This document shows positions 23,765 to 34,839 of a stretch of DNA of 64,000 nucleotides, one piece after another. A program made the translations under genes and the position numbers. Origin of the DNA: Acridotheres tristis (Eukaryota; Chordata; Aves; Passeriformes; Sturnidae); NCBI GenBank assembly GCA_037013685.1, contig CM072892.1, positions 806,001-870,000 of the forward strand. Direction: 5' to 3'. Within the stretch, counting starts at the first letter, position 1. Each line of letters opens with the position of its first letter. The notes below the pieces were generated by a model that was not told where the DNA came from, ran no database searches, and saw nothing but the letters and a program-made list of their open reading frames with translations.

Positions 23765-24275
23765 CCTGCCCCGGATCCATCCGGGATCCATCCCCGATCC
23801 ATCCCACATCCATCCCAGATCCTGAATCCATCCCAGATCCATCCCCGATCCATCCCACATCCATCCCGGATCCATCCCAGATCCTGAATCCATCCCCGAT
23901 CCATCCCAGATCCATCCAGGAACCTGCATCCATCCCGAATCCATCCCACATCCATCCAAGATCGTGAATCCATCCCGGATCCATCCCACACTCATCTCCG
24001 ATCCATCCCGCATTCATCCCGCACCCATTCTGGATCCATCCCTCATCCATTCCTGATCCATCCCGGATCCATCCCGGATCCATCCCACATCCATCCCAGA
24101 TCCTGAATCCATCCCGCATCCATCCCGCATCCATCCCGCATCCATTCTGGATCCATCCCTCATCCATTCCTGATCCATCCCGGATCCATCCCGGATCCAT
24201 CCCACATCCATCCCAGATCCTGAATCCATCCCGCATCCATCCCGCATCCATCCCGCATCCATTCTGGATCCCGCA
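23765..24275. repeat. Decamer minisatellite (ATCCATCCCG type)
   Basis: About 500 bases are built from GATCCATCCC-like 10-mers with interspersed GATCCTGAATCC and CATTCTGG variants. A higher-order unit of about 120-130 bases is duplicated (24010-24130 and 24135-24260). On the minus strand it translates as a methionine/glycine/tryptophan/aspartate-rich peptide in an open frame, which is a repeat artefact. Confidence 0.9.
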
Positions 24276-24514
24276 TCCCTCTCTCATCCGTCCCGCACCC
24301 TCCCCGGTCTCTGCCGAGGTCAGGATCCCCCTGCCCAGCAGGGTCGCAGCCCACGCTGCTCCTCAGGCCGAGCCCCGAGCCCTCTCTGCCCCAGGGATGG
24401 GTTCGGTGCCCTCGGAGCCCCCGGCCCCTCCCCGCGGGGTCCCGGGGCTGCTCCAGGATTCCTTCCTGCCCCTCATCCCTGCCCCGGGCACTCCTCTGCA
24501 GAAATCCGGGCTGA

Positions 24515-24680
24515 GTTTTATTATTCAGCACAATCTCATCAGCTTTTATCCCTCAGCAGTGACCTTACGAGAGTGCGTTAAGCCTACAGAAATAGCATTT
24601 GTAATTAATCTATTTCCATAAGATTAGCATGTCAAATGTCACGGGGATGCATGTAAGATCCCTTCGGAGCCTCCAATCCT
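24515..24680. other. Candidate conserved non-coding element
   Basis: An AT-balanced island sits between GC-rich arrays. It contains TTTGTAATTAATCTATTTCC, GATTAGCATGTCAAATGTC and CAGTGACCTTACGAG. The contrast with the flanks, the homeodomain-like TAATTAAT and the absence of any repeat make it the strongest conserved-element candidate in the window. Confidence 0.35.
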
Positions 24681-24919
24681 TTTGTCCGAATGGCTCTGAA
24701 GCCGTGGCGGTGTCAGCAGCTCCCCCCGGACCCCTCCCCGGCCACGGGACCGCTGGGCTGGGCTCGGGGCTGCCCAAATCCCGGTGCTGCTCCATCCCCC
24801 CAGCCCGGGCCAGGACAAAGCGCTGGGAGCTCGCCCTGGGAGAGGGGAGAGCCCTGCAGGGCCGAGGGGATCTGGGCACCCTCACCCCTCCTCTGCTCCC
24901 AGCTCTGCCTCCGATCTTC

Positions 24920-25372
24920 CCTATCCCATCTCCCCTATCCCATTATCCCATTATCCCATTATCCCATTATCCCATCCCATCTCCCCTATCCCATCCCACC
25001 CCATCCCATCCCATCCCATCCCATCCCATCCCATCCCATCCCATCCCATCCCATCCCATCCCATCCCATCCCATCCCATCCCATCCCATCCCATCCCATC
25101 CCATTATCCCATCCCATCTCCCTATCCCATCTCCCCTATCCCATCTCCCCTATCCCGTTATCCCATTATCCCATCCCATTCCATCCCATCCCATCCCATC
25201 TCCCTATCCCATATCCCCTATCCCATATCCCCTATCCCATCTCCTCTATCCCATCTTCCCCCATCCTATCCTATCCTATCCTATCCTATCCTATCCTATC
25301 CTATCCTATCCTATCCTATCCTATCCTATCCTATCCTATCCTATCCTATCCATGGATCCCATTATCCCATTA
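24920..25372. repeat. Pentanucleotide microsatellites (CCCAT)n and (CCTAT)n
   Basis: A long run of CCCAT, with TTATCCCA and CTCCCTAT interruptions, runs to about 25260. A pure (CCTAT) run of about 18 units follows at 25263-25350. The change from C to T in the third position is abrupt. Confidence 0.95.
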
Positions 25373-25679
25373 TCCCTTTTCCCATTATCCCACCCCAATC
25401 CCATCCCACCCCCTCAGGATGAGTCGATGCCGCATCTGACCTCTCCCACCTCACCGCGGCTGCATCCTTTATAAACCAGCAGCAAAATCATTCCAGGAGA
25501 ACCAGAGGGATTTGTTTTATCTTCTACTCGCACGAAAACATCTTGTACTGAGTCCTCCTCACCTGTCAGGAAAATCCCTTTTTCATTCCAGCACATTTTT
25601 AAGTTTAATTCCGTGTGTTCTCCCAGGGGTTGATGGGGATTCCAATCCCAGGAATTCTCTGCTCATCCCAACATTTACA

Positions 25680-25945
25680 GCTCAGCCACAGCTGCTCTGG
25701 CAATTCCAGCCCAGCCAGGAATTCCCAATTCCCAACATCCCATCCATCCCTGCCCTCTGGCACTGGGAGCCATTCCCTGTGTCCTGTCCCTCCATCCCTT
25801 GTCCCCAGTCCCTCTCCAGCTCTCCTGGAGCCCCTTTAGGTGCCCTCAGCTCTCCCTGGATCCTTCTCCTCTCCAGGGGAACATTCCCAGCTCTCCCAGC
25901 CTGGCTCCAGCCCTGCAGCAGCTCCGTGGACTCCTCTGGAGGAGG
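25680..25945 (-). repeat. CR1 LINE 3' end
   Basis: A reverse copy lacking the extreme 3' tail. Blocks CCCAATTCCCAACATCCC, CCCTTGTCCCCAGTCCCTC and CTGGATCCTTCTCCTCTCC match the upstream part of 14068-14430. Confidence 0.75.
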
Positions 25946-26084
25946 TGATGGAAGTTTTCGTTTGGACTTCTAAACTTTTGTGGCAAGAGAAAAAAAAAAT
26001 TCTCCTTTTTTCTAAGCACAATCTTCCTGTCAAAAACTCCCCCCTTTAATTGGGTTCTCTGTTGAGTGCAGCTCTTTCCTTCTG

Positions 26085-26225
26085 AGTAATTAAAAACTAT
26101 GACCATTAATAATTAAATGTGATAATTAAAAAGTAATTTTGAATGCAGGTTCCTCAAATAAGGTTATTTATTTCTTTTTTTTCTTCGCAATAAAAGAATT
26201 TTTCTGCCCTCAGATCCTCACTGAA
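26085..26225. other. AT-rich unique island
   Basis: A short repeat-free patch (TAATAATTAAATGTGATAATT and neighbours). It could be a small conserved element, but evidence is weak. Confidence 0.15.
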
Positions 26226-26509
26226 GGTGATTCAGGGGGGAAACGCTCCCCTCCCATTCCAGAGGGGGATTATCCCTAATCCTGGATTCTGGCACCTTCT
26301 CGAATTCCCTGCTCGAACAATGGGAATCTCAATTGCCAGTTCAGGATGATGGGAATCTCAATTCCCAGTTCAGGATGAAGGGAATCCCCTCCCGAGGTGG
26401 GCACGGGGCTGGGGGTCCTGCCAGGGCTCCGAGGTCTCCAGCAGGAGCATCCCAGAACCAGCCCAGCCCCCCTGGGATGCAGGATCACCTCTGCCCTGGC
26501 ACAGGGAAC

Positions 26510-26790
26510 CAGTGCCCCCCCAGTGCCCCCCAGTGCCCCCCAGTGCCCCCCCCAGTGCCCCCCAGTGCCCCCCAGTGCCCCCCAGTGCCCCCCCCAGTGC
26601 CCCCCAGTGTCCCCCAGTGCCCCCCAGTGCCCCCCCAGTGCCCCCCAGTGCCCCCCAGTGCCCCCCAGTGCCCCCCCCAGTGCCCCCCAGTGCCCCCCAG
26701 CGCCCTCCCAGTGCCCCCCAGTGCCCCCCAGTGCCCCCCAGTGCCCCCCAGTGCCCTCCCACTGCCTTCCCACTGCCCTCCCACTGCCCT
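26510..26790. repeat. 10-12-bp minisatellite (CAGTGCCCCC)n
   Basis: About 25 units of CAGTGCCCCC with C-tract length varying from five to eight. The minus strand is a continuous series of G-runs. Confidence 0.95.
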
Positions 26791-26942
26791 TTCTGTCCCC
26801 TGGGCCTGTCCTGTCCTGCACCCACAGGATTTAGGGAAGGACTTTGAGAAGGATTTTGGGAAGAATGTTTTGTGTCCTCTCCCAGGAGCCAAGGTGAGGC
26901 TCTGCAGGGACCATCCTGCTCCTCTGCCATCCCTCCCTTCTC

Positions 26943-27455
26943 CATCCCACTCCCATTCCCATTCCCACTCCCATTCCCATTCCCATTCCCACTCCCATTC
27001 CCATTCCCATTCCCATTCCCATTCCCATTCCCATTCCCATTCCCACTCCCACTCCCATTCCCATTCCCATTCCCATTCCCATTCCCACTCCCATTCCCAT
27101 TCCCATTCCCATTCCCATTCCCACTCCCATTCCCACTCCCACTCCCATTCCCCATTCCCATTCCCATTCCCATTCCCACTCCCATTCCCATTCCCATTCC
27201 CACTCCCACTCCCACTCCCATTCCCACTCCCATTCCCATTCCCACTCCCACTCCCACTCCCATTCCCACTCCCATTCCCATTCCCATTCCCACTCCCATT
27301 CCCATTCCCATTCCCATTCCCATTCCCACTCCCACTCCCATTCCCATTCCCATTCCCATTCCCATTCCCACTCCCATTCCCATTCCCATTCCCATTCCCC
27401 ATTCCCACTCCCATTCCCACTCCCACTCCCATTCCCCATTCCCACTCCCACCCTG
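26943..27455. repeat. Hexanucleotide satellite (CCCATT/CCCACT)n
   Basis: About 500 bases are almost wholly CCCATT and CCCACT hexamers, with rare CCCCATT slips that change frame. The minus strand carries a GGG every six bases throughout. Confidence 0.95.
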
Positions 27456-27884
27456 TCCATGAGCAGGACCCCAATCCAATCCCTGGCCCTGGTCACATCC
27501 AGGCTCCTTTTCCCAGGATTTCCCTCCATCCATCCTTTCACTGTCTCCCTGCTCCGAGTGAGGAGCTGGAAGGATAAAAACTGCTGGAATTTGTTCCTGG
27601 CTGGACATCAGCCTGAGCTGAGCTGGTTTAATCTGAATCACCACAAACCCCTCGGGAAATACAGGAGAAATTTATAAATTATTATCTCCAGCTCTCCAAA
27701 TTAATCTGCACAAATAAGTAAAGTGCTTCTTCATTTAGGATTTAAAATAAACAGGAAGGCAGGGAAAGCTCAGCACGCGCTTGGTGTCTGCACTGGCACA
27801 GCTCCAAACGTTCCCTTGGAATTCCAGTGCCGTGTGGGGATGGAGCAGGAGCTCCAATGGAAGCAGAACTCTGGCACAGAATTC

Positions 27885-28040
27885 CCAGAGCAGCTGTGGC
27901 TGCCCCTGGATCCCTGGGAATGCCCAGGACCAGGCTGGACATTGGGGTTGGAGCAGCCTGGACAGTGGGAGGTGTCCCTGGAATGAGATGGGATTTAAGG
28001 TCCTTTCCCACCCAAACCATCCCAGGATTCTGTGACTTTT
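27885..28040 (+). repeat. CR1 LINE 3' end
   Basis: It carries GTGGCTGCCCCTGGATCCC, GGACAGTGGGAGGTGTCCC and the tail CCCAGGATTCTGTGAC. Confidence 0.75.
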
Positions 28041-28369
28041 TGGGATTCACTTCCCTTGTCTCCATGCAACCAGGAGAAGCAGATTCCAACCTATTCCCAA
28101 CCTCTGCCTGCCCAGGGAAAGGCTCTGGGACACCAGAAGCCCCTTCACTGATACAATCCCTCACTCTTCCATCAAGAATTCCATGACCTGGCAGGGAGGA
28201 AGAGGAGGAGATGAGGCAGAATCACAACTGGGGGCTGGAAGAGCCCGCGGAGCTTTTATGGAAAGAGGGATCTGTGGAAGGAGCTCCCGGTGCGCTCAGG
28301 GGCTCCCTGGGGCTGTGCTGAGGGCAGGGAGCTCCCGCTGCAGCTGGGGGAGCACAATTCCCAAAATGT

Positions 28370-28665
28370 GATCCACAGGGAACGAAGGGATGGGACAGGA
28401 CAGGAGAAAACAGCCTCAGGTTCACCAGGAGGAGTTTAGATTGGATATGAGGGAAAATTCCTTCCTGGAAAGGGCTGTGCAGCCCTGGCACGGCTGCCCA
28501 GGGCAGTGCTGGAGCCCCCATCCCTGCAGGGACTCAATCCACACCCTGTGGATGTGGCACTCGGGAACATGGGCAGGGTGGCCTTGGCAGTGCTGGGGAA
28601 AGGCTGGACTCGATCTCAGAGGGCTTTTCCAAGCTCAGCGATTCCGTGATTCCGTGACAGGGTAC
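28370..28665 (+). repeat. CR1 LINE 3' end, second subfamily
   Basis: It closely parallels 10275-10600: GGGACAGGACAGGAGAAAAC, TTTAGATTGGATATGAGGG, GATGTGGCACTCGGGAAC, then GGCTGGACTCGATCTCAGAGG and a GATTCCGTGATTCCGTGAC tail. Confidence 0.85.
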
Positions 28666-28727
28666 CTGCCATCCGTGCCCATGGGAGAAATGCCCACGCA
28701 CAGCATTGCTTGGATTAACTGAACCCA

Positions 28728-28935
28728 CAGCAGCAGGAATTTCCCCATGGAAAGGGTGGGCAGGGATTGGAAGTGCCCAGGGAGGTTTGGAGTGCCCATC
28801 CCTGGAGGTGTCCCAGCAATTCCCGGGGGTGGCACTCAGAGCTCTGGGCTGGGGACAGGGTGGGCATCGGGCACAGCTGGGACTCCGTGGGCTGGGGGGG
28901 CTTTTCCAGCTTCAGGGACTCTGGAATTGTGTGAG
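28728..28935 (+). repeat. CR1 LINE 3' end
   Basis: Near-identical to 9010-9265 over its first half. It is separated from the preceding CR1 by only about 60 bases. Confidence 0.8.
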
Positions 28936-29084
28936 TGCCCCTCGGGAAGGGGTTTGGGGGGCTCAGGGCAGCCTGGGGGGGCTGGAGTGGCTTGTGCCCG
29001 TCCCTGTGCCCGTCCCTGTGCCATCCAACAGTGACACCCAGAGCCCGTCTCTGTGCGATCCATCGGCGACATCCAATGGGATCT

Positions 29085-29430
29085 ATCGGTGACATCCAGC
29101 GCGGTCAGACAGTGACACCCAGAGCCCGTCCCTGTGCCAAACATCAGTGACATCGAGCGGGATCCAGCAGTGACATCCATCGGGATCCAGCAGTGACATC
29201 CAGCGCGTTTGGACAGTGACATCCAGCATGGTCAGACAGTGACATCGAGCGCCCGTCCCTGTGTGATCCAGCAGTGACATCGATCGCAGTGGCACAGTGA
29301 CATCCATCGGGATCCAGCAGTGACATCGATCGCAGTGGCACAGTGACATCCATCGGGATCCAGCAGTGACATCCAGCGCGGTGAGACAGTGACATGGAGC
29401 TCCTGTCCCTGTGTGATCCAGCAGTGACAT
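29085..29430. repeat. About 21-30-bp tandem array (GTGACATCCATCGGGATC type)
   Basis: CAGTGACATC recurs at least a dozen times, followed alternately by CATCGGGATCCAG, GATCGCAGTGGCA or GAGCGCCCG variants, forming a mixed-unit minisatellite. Confidence 0.9.
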
Positions 29431-29594
29431 CGAGCCCCGCCGGTAATTCCAAGGACAGAGCGGCTTTTCCTGTCCCCGAGCTCAGTCTGTGACAGCGGCT
29501 CCAGGGAACGCTCGCTCCGGCCCCGCTCCTCCCCGAGCCCCGGCACTGAGCGGGCAGGGCACGGGCTCGGAGCAGCCTCAGCCCAGCCCGGTGC

Positions 29595-30065
29595 TGCGGG
29601 GCCGGGACACCGGTACCGGTACTGCCGGATCATCCCGGCACTGCTGGATCATCACCGGTACCGGCACCGGTACTGCTGGATCATCACCGGTACTGCTGGA
29701 TCATCCCCGGTACCGGCACCAGCACTGCCGGATCATCCCGGTACCGGTACTGCCGGATCATCCCGGTACCGGCACCACCCGGGATCATCACCGGCACCGC
29801 CCGGATCATCCCGGTACCTCCTGGATCATCCCGGTACCGGCACCGGCACCACCCGCATCATCCTGGTACCGGCACGGGCATCGGCACCCCCAAGATCGGC
29901 ACCGGCACCACCCGGATGATCCCGGTACCAGCATCGGCATCGGCACCATCCTCATCCCCGGCAGCCCCGGGATCATCCCCGGCAGCCCCGGGATCATCCC
30001 CGGCACCCCCGGGATCATCTCCGGTACCGGCACCGGCACCCCCGGGATCATCCCCGGTCCCGGCC
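29595..30065. repeat. GATCATCCCGGTACCGGCACC minisatellite
   Basis: The array mixes CGGTACCGG and GGCACCGG hexamers with GGATCATC spacers. It carries many self-complementary GGTACC and CCGG sites and is strongly CpG-bearing. Confidence 0.9.
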
Positions 30066-30144
30066 CCGCCCGGGCCGAGCAGCGCATGGGAACAGCTCCA
30101 GGCTCTGCCCTGTTTCCTTCCTCTGGGGATGGAGGAGCTGAAAT

Positions 30145-30500
30145 CCCTTCTGGGAGAGCTGGGAATGTTCCCCTGGAGAGGAGAAGGATCCAGGGAGAGC
30201 TGAGGGCACCTAAAGGGGCTCCAGGAGAGCTGGAGAGGGGCTGGGGACAAGGGATGGAGGGACAGGACCCAGGGAATGGCTCCCAGTGCCAGAGGGCAGG
30301 GATGGATGGGATGTTGGGAATTGGGAATTCCTGGCTGGGCTGGAATTGCCAGATTTGCTGTGGCTGCCCCTGGATCCCTGGCAGTGCCCGAGGCCAGGTT
30401 GGACATGGGGACAGTGGCAGGTGTCCCTCTCAGGTTTTCCTGGAGATTTCTCTTCTCCAGGCTGAACAATCCCAATTCTCCCAGCCCATTTCCCAGAGCA
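30145..30500 (+). repeat. CR1 LINE 3' end joined to a reversed CR1 piece
   Basis: Up to about 30428 this is a plus-strand copy like 14068-14430. The CAGGTTTTCCTGGAGATTTC to CTCCCAGCCCATTTCC stretch after it reads as CR1 in the opposite orientation, so two insertions meet head-on. Confidence 0.7.
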
Positions 30501-30864
30501 GTAACAAGTGCTGAAATCCCAGTGCTCTGATCCTGTGTGTGCTGGAGCTTGTCCAAGTGCATAAATAACAAATGAAAGAAGTGTGGGGGTAAAACCCAGG
30601 ATCTGATAATAAAAAAAAAAACTGGAAAAGTGGGGGATAAGGGGCAGCAGCCATGGAATGAGGATATTCCATGAGAGGTGGGAAATCCAGGATTTCCCAG
30701 GCTGATTTCATTAAATAGCTCCACATCCCCTGCAATCACATCAATGCTTAGAGAGCACAGGAACAACACCCTGGGAACTGCCAGAGAATCCCAACACGGC
30801 TCAGCTCCCACCCTGTGCAACTCAAAGGTTTTTGTAGACAAAACAAAACCAGGATGTTGCTCTT

Positions 30865-30985
30865 AAAAAAAAATAAACAAAAAACAAACAAACAAAAAAA
30901 AAAAAAAAAAAAACCAACCAAACAAAAAAAAAAAAACAAAAAAACAAAACAAAACCAAAAACAAAACAAAACAAAAAAGATTACA
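30865..30985. repeat. A-rich low-complexity tract
   Basis: About 120 bases of AAAC/AAAAAC-type sequence. No adjacent retrocopy is recognised. Confidence 0.85.
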
Positions 30986-30999
30986 GGTAAACCCACAAA

Positions 31000-32045
31000 A
31001 CTGCAGGGATCAGGTGCAAAAGCCGGGCCAAGCCTGAGTATAATATTCCCTGTACAATTATTAAATCCTGCTAAAAATCGGAGTTTTCCTTGGGTTTAAA
31101 ACACAGCACATCACAAAAGGCAAAAATAAAAATAGGAATTATCATGCAGTTCTTTGTGTTTCAGGTCCATGGAAAGAACTGAAGGCAATTTGGGATGTTT
31201 TGCATTGTTCCATACAGTGAGTGGGGATTTACAGATGGGAGGGTCACTGAAACGAAGTTATCCTCCAGAAATAATATTTGTAACATGGACAAAAATTCCA
31301 ACAGTTTCTGGAAGGAAAGCATTCCTAGGAGGAGAGACTGGCAAGCAGCTTGCAGATTATTACCTTTCAAAAAGCAGAAATTCTGAGCTGTATGGACAAC
31401 AATAAACTCATTTAAATCATTGTAAAGTGCAATTTGAGAGAAAAGGAACTGGAAAATGGGGAATTTCGACACCTTAGCTGCAGTCCCTTGGTTTCCCAGC
31501 TCCCAGGCAGCCATTCCCATGGGATTGCTGAGTTTTCTCACAGTTTTATCCTGGTTCTTGTGTCTGGTGTCCCTGAGCACCAGGACACGAATGGGGGTGA
31601 GTGGATTTAAGGGACAGATCCCAAAGCTGATCCATCTCCAGGTAAGGAGTTCATCAATAACTGCAGGAAAATTCTTTAGGCATTGCTATGGAATAAAAAA
31701 AAAAGTTTCTGCTGCTCTCTCCAGTGAGGCAATGTCACATTCACAGCACAGGGGAAATCTGAGCCATCATTCACCTCCTCTGACCCCATTCCAGTGGAAG
31801 AATTCCCCATGGAAAGGGGTGGAACAGGGGGGGTCTTTAAAGCCCCTTTAACCCCAAACCATTCTGGGGTTTAATATTCCCACTGCCTGGGGAAAGGGAA
31901 TAAAACTTTTTGCAATTTTCAGTGCTTTGACTTCCATAAATTAAAGATATTGATATAAATAATCACCATAATATGGATTTTTTTTTTTTTGGTTCTGATT
32001 TATGGTTTTTTTAATGATATTTTTGTTGTTTATGGATTTCTTTGT
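31000..32045. other. Unassigned intergenic sequence
   Basis: Mostly non-repetitive, with a CR1-like tail fragment at about 31795-31870 and a T-rich run at 31979-31990. No gene is recognised. Confidence 0.4.
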
Positions 32046-32049
32046 TGTG

Positions 32050-32185
32050 ATTCATTCCTGGCAGTGCCCAAGGCCAGGTTGGACATTGGGACAGTGGGAG
32101 GTGTCCCTGCCATGGCAGGGGTGGCTCTGGGGGGGATTTAAGGTCCTTTCCAACCCAAACCATTCCATGATTCCACGATTCCTTT
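32050..32185 (+). repeat. CR1 LINE 3' end
   Basis: The standard tail from CTGGCAGTGCCCAAGGCCAGG to CCATTCCATGATTCCACG. Confidence 0.8.
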
Positions 32186-32189
32186 TCCT

Positions 32190-33540
32190 CCCCACACTCA
32201 AAGAGGCACCTACAGCCACAGAGCCCCTCCTGTCCTGCCAACAGATGCCCTGGAACAATTAAATCATAATAATCAAATAATTAAATGTCCCTGGAATGAG
32301 TCCCTGCGGGGCAAATTAACAATTCCAGCATTTTCAATGCAGTTTCTCTTCTTTAAATTTAAAGTCCTGCTCAGTTCCACCAAATCTGAAGGAGACCTGC
32401 AGGATTTTATGGTCTGTGCAACCACCTGGGATATCTAAATGATGTTTTATGGTGACAACTCCCTCCTGGACTGGTGAAATCCCAGTGACTGGAATGGAAG
32501 AGCTGGAGCAGCCCTGCAACCACCTCTGCAGGAATTCAGGATTAATCCAGAGCACTCAACCCTCCCCATTTAGCAAAACCATAAAGAAATGGCTTTTAAA
32601 GCAAGTACTTCAAATATTATTGCACCTTTCAAAAGAACACTGTGTGGGCTTGGAAAACAAGCACCAAACATGTTAAAATAAAGGGAAAGGAAACTCTGGA
32701 GGCAAAAAACATCCTTAGTGCCAGGCCTGGCAAAGGGCAGACAGCACAGAAATTTAAGGTAATTGAGATCAGAAGACAGCCCAAAACGTGCTAAATTAGT
32801 TAAATTCCATTTAAATGATGGTTCTAAGGCACAGCATCACCTTCTCTCTGTCTGGCCCAGCTGTCACTGAGCTCGGGGCTGTCTGGTTAAGCCAGGGGGG
32901 ACTGGGGCTAACCCAGGGTCTGCCCCTCAGCAGGACACACGTCTGGGGTGAGCCCAGCCTGAACTCCCTGCACTGCTGTGAAAGGCACAACTGCCTCAAG
33001 AACCCGAGCTGGGCTCTCCCCGTTTGTGAGAATGGCAAAAGCAAACGTCGATGTGAAAAATAGCCACGAGGGAGCTGCAGGGGCACGGGGGGATGGAGCA
33101 AAGAAGAAACCAAACCAGTGGAACAATCCAAACATGCTTTATGCACTGAAAACAGAACAGCCTCGGGGGAAGCCCTACATTTAGCACCATTGTGAGATGG
33201 GAACACTCAGGGGAAGCAATCACACAATCCTTGAAAAAAAGGGGGAACACAGACAGGGGAGAAGGATGGGATGGGCTGGCTTGGAGGTTTCATTGGATAC
33301 CATGCTGGGAGTGCTGCTGCTGTGATTTCTCCTCCCATTCCAACTGAAAACACACAGCAGGATGAAGTCAGTTCATCTAGCACTGGTTTCTCCACATGAA
33401 GAAAACGGAAGGGAAAAGTTAAAAATGCAAATTCTCTCGATCAGATCCAAAAAACGTCCCGAGGAGGCAATAAATTCGCCTTGTAAATGTGTCCAAGGAT
33501 CATCCCAGCCCTCCTAGCAGGAAGCAGGTGACAAAGGAGA
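32190..33540. other. Intergenic sequence downstream of KLHL28
   Basis: Mixed unique sequence with no recognisable exon. In mammals C14orf28 lies beyond the 3' end of KLHL28, but I could not recognise its protein here or anywhere to the left edge. Confidence 0.4.
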
Positions 33541-33562
33541 GTACAGGCAACATCCTATGGCA

Positions 33563-33568
33563 TTTATT
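33563..33568 (-). promoter_or_regulatory. KLHL28: Candidate KLHL28 polyadenylation signal
   Basis: TTTATT on the plus strand reads AATAAA on the minus strand, about 930 bases after the stop codon. It is the first canonical hexamer I noted downstream of the minisatellite. Confidence 0.35.
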
Positions 33569-33911
33569 ATGTACAAACCTTGAGATACAGAAACAAGGCA
33601 GCCCTTGAGTTACTGGTCATAAAAAACCCCACGTGCAGACACGGGCAGGGGCCAGCACCCCTGCAGCCCCCCCTGCACTCAGCCAGCTCCCCCCAGCACG
33701 GGGAGCTCCACGCTCCGGAGGAGGAAGAGACAAAAGCTCTAGGAAGGGTCGGATGGACAAATTCCCGCCTGGATCCCAGCTCTCTCCCAAAGCCGCTGCC
33801 ACCAGCAGGGGCCAAAGGCAGCGGGACACGCTCAGCTCCCCGCCCTCTGCCACGGCGGGGACAAAGGACAGCGGGGCAGGAGCGGCTCCCTCGTCGTTCC
33901 CGTGCCGGGCT

Positions 33912-34455
33912 GAGCTCCGGGCTGAGCTCCGGGCTGAGCTCCGGGCTCGGCTCCGGGCTCAGCTCCGGGCTCGGCTCCGGGCTCGGCTCTGGGCTCGGCT
34001 CCGGGCTCGGCTCCGGGCTCAGCTCCGGGCTCGGCTCCGGGCTGAGCTCCGGGCTCAGCTCTGGGCTCAGCTCCGGGCTCAGCTCCAGGCTCGGCTCCGG
34101 GCTCAGCTCTGGGCTCAGCTCCGGGCTCGGCTCCGGGCTCGGCTCCGGGCTCGGCTCCGGGCTCAGCTCTGGGCTCAGCTCCGGGCTCAGCTCCAGGCTC
34201 GGCTCCGGGCTCAGCTCCAGGCTCAGCTCTGGGCTCAGCTCCGGGCTCGGCTCCGGGCTCAGCTCGGGCTCAGCTCCGGGCTCGGCTCGGGCTCAGCTCG
34301 GGCTCAGCTCCGGGCTCAGCTCCGGGCTCGGCTCCGGGCTCAGCTCGGGCTCGGCTCCGGGCTCGGCTCCGGGCTCAGCTCCGGGCTCAGCTCCGGGCTC
34401 AGCTCCGGGCTCAGCTCCGGGCTCAGCTCGGGCTCAGCTCTGGGCTCAGCAGGGT
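33912..34455. repeat. 12-bp minisatellite in the KLHL28 3' UTR
   Basis: About 45 units of CTCGGCTCCGGG or CTCAGCTCCGGG with occasional units shortened by one or more bases. It begins about 45 bases beyond the KLHL28 stop codon. All plus-strand frames stay open and give arginine/alanine/leucine or glycine/serine peptides, which are artefacts. Confidence 0.95.
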
Positions 34456-34498
34456 CAGCTCAGGCCGCCCGAGCTGTGGCTGTGAGCGCTCAGCATCC

Positions 34499-34662
34499 TC
34501 AGAGCGCCGTGAGGCCGAAGTTGCAGCGGCAGTAAAGCATCCCCGCCGAGTCCAGCCACGAGTCCGAGATGGGCTCGTACCTCTGCACCGTGTTCAGGTA
34601 GGACGAGCCCGAGTGTCCCCCCACCACGTAGAGCTGGTTGTCGATCACGGCCGCGCCCACGC
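34499..34662 (-). CDS. KLHL28: KLHL28 coding exon 4 (last Kelch repeat, stop)
   Basis: The exon follows acceptor CTCCGCAG and completes a glycine codon started in the previous exon. It encodes the final Kelch blade, with VGAAVIDNQLYVVGG and a C-terminus ending CRCNFGLTAL, and stops with TGA at 34501-34499. The double-glycine VVGG after a hydrophobic strand is the Kelch signature. The C-terminal residues match the human protein almost exactly. Confidence 0.96.
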
Positions 34663-34839
34663 CTGCGGAGAAATCAAACCCTGAGTGCTTCGGTCCCGAC
34701 CGGAGCCACCCCGAGTCCTCAGTGTGCAAAGAAATGGGGTGGCAATGGGGCCTGACACCCCCCCTGTGCTGTTCTCACCCCCTTTCCTATGAGGAAACAA
34801 CCTCCCTCTGTCCCAGTGGCCCCTGGCAGGGAGACTGGG

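Larger units (their letters stand above)
33545..34498 (-). other. KLHL28: Probable KLHL28 3' UTR
   Basis: The region runs from the stop codon to a candidate poly-A site. It is contiguous with the last coding exon and free of splice signals that would obviously remove it. More than half of it is the 12-bp minisatellite at 33912-34455. The true end may differ, since the mammalian 3' UTR is longer. Confidence 0.4.

Noticed and set aside
23292..24287. 331-codon minus-strand frame with Met/Gly/Trp/Asp repeats
   Set aside because: Artefact of the decamer minisatellite.
26370..27644. Long frames on both strands (Pro/Ser/His-rich, Gly/Met/Trp/Glu-rich)
   Set aside because: Translations of 10-bp and 6-bp repeats, with no non-repeat domain.
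33580..34535. Two overlapping 300-codon plus-strand frames rich in Arg/Ala/Leu or Gly/Ser/Leu
   Set aside because: Produced by the 12-bp minisatellite, which leaves all frames open.
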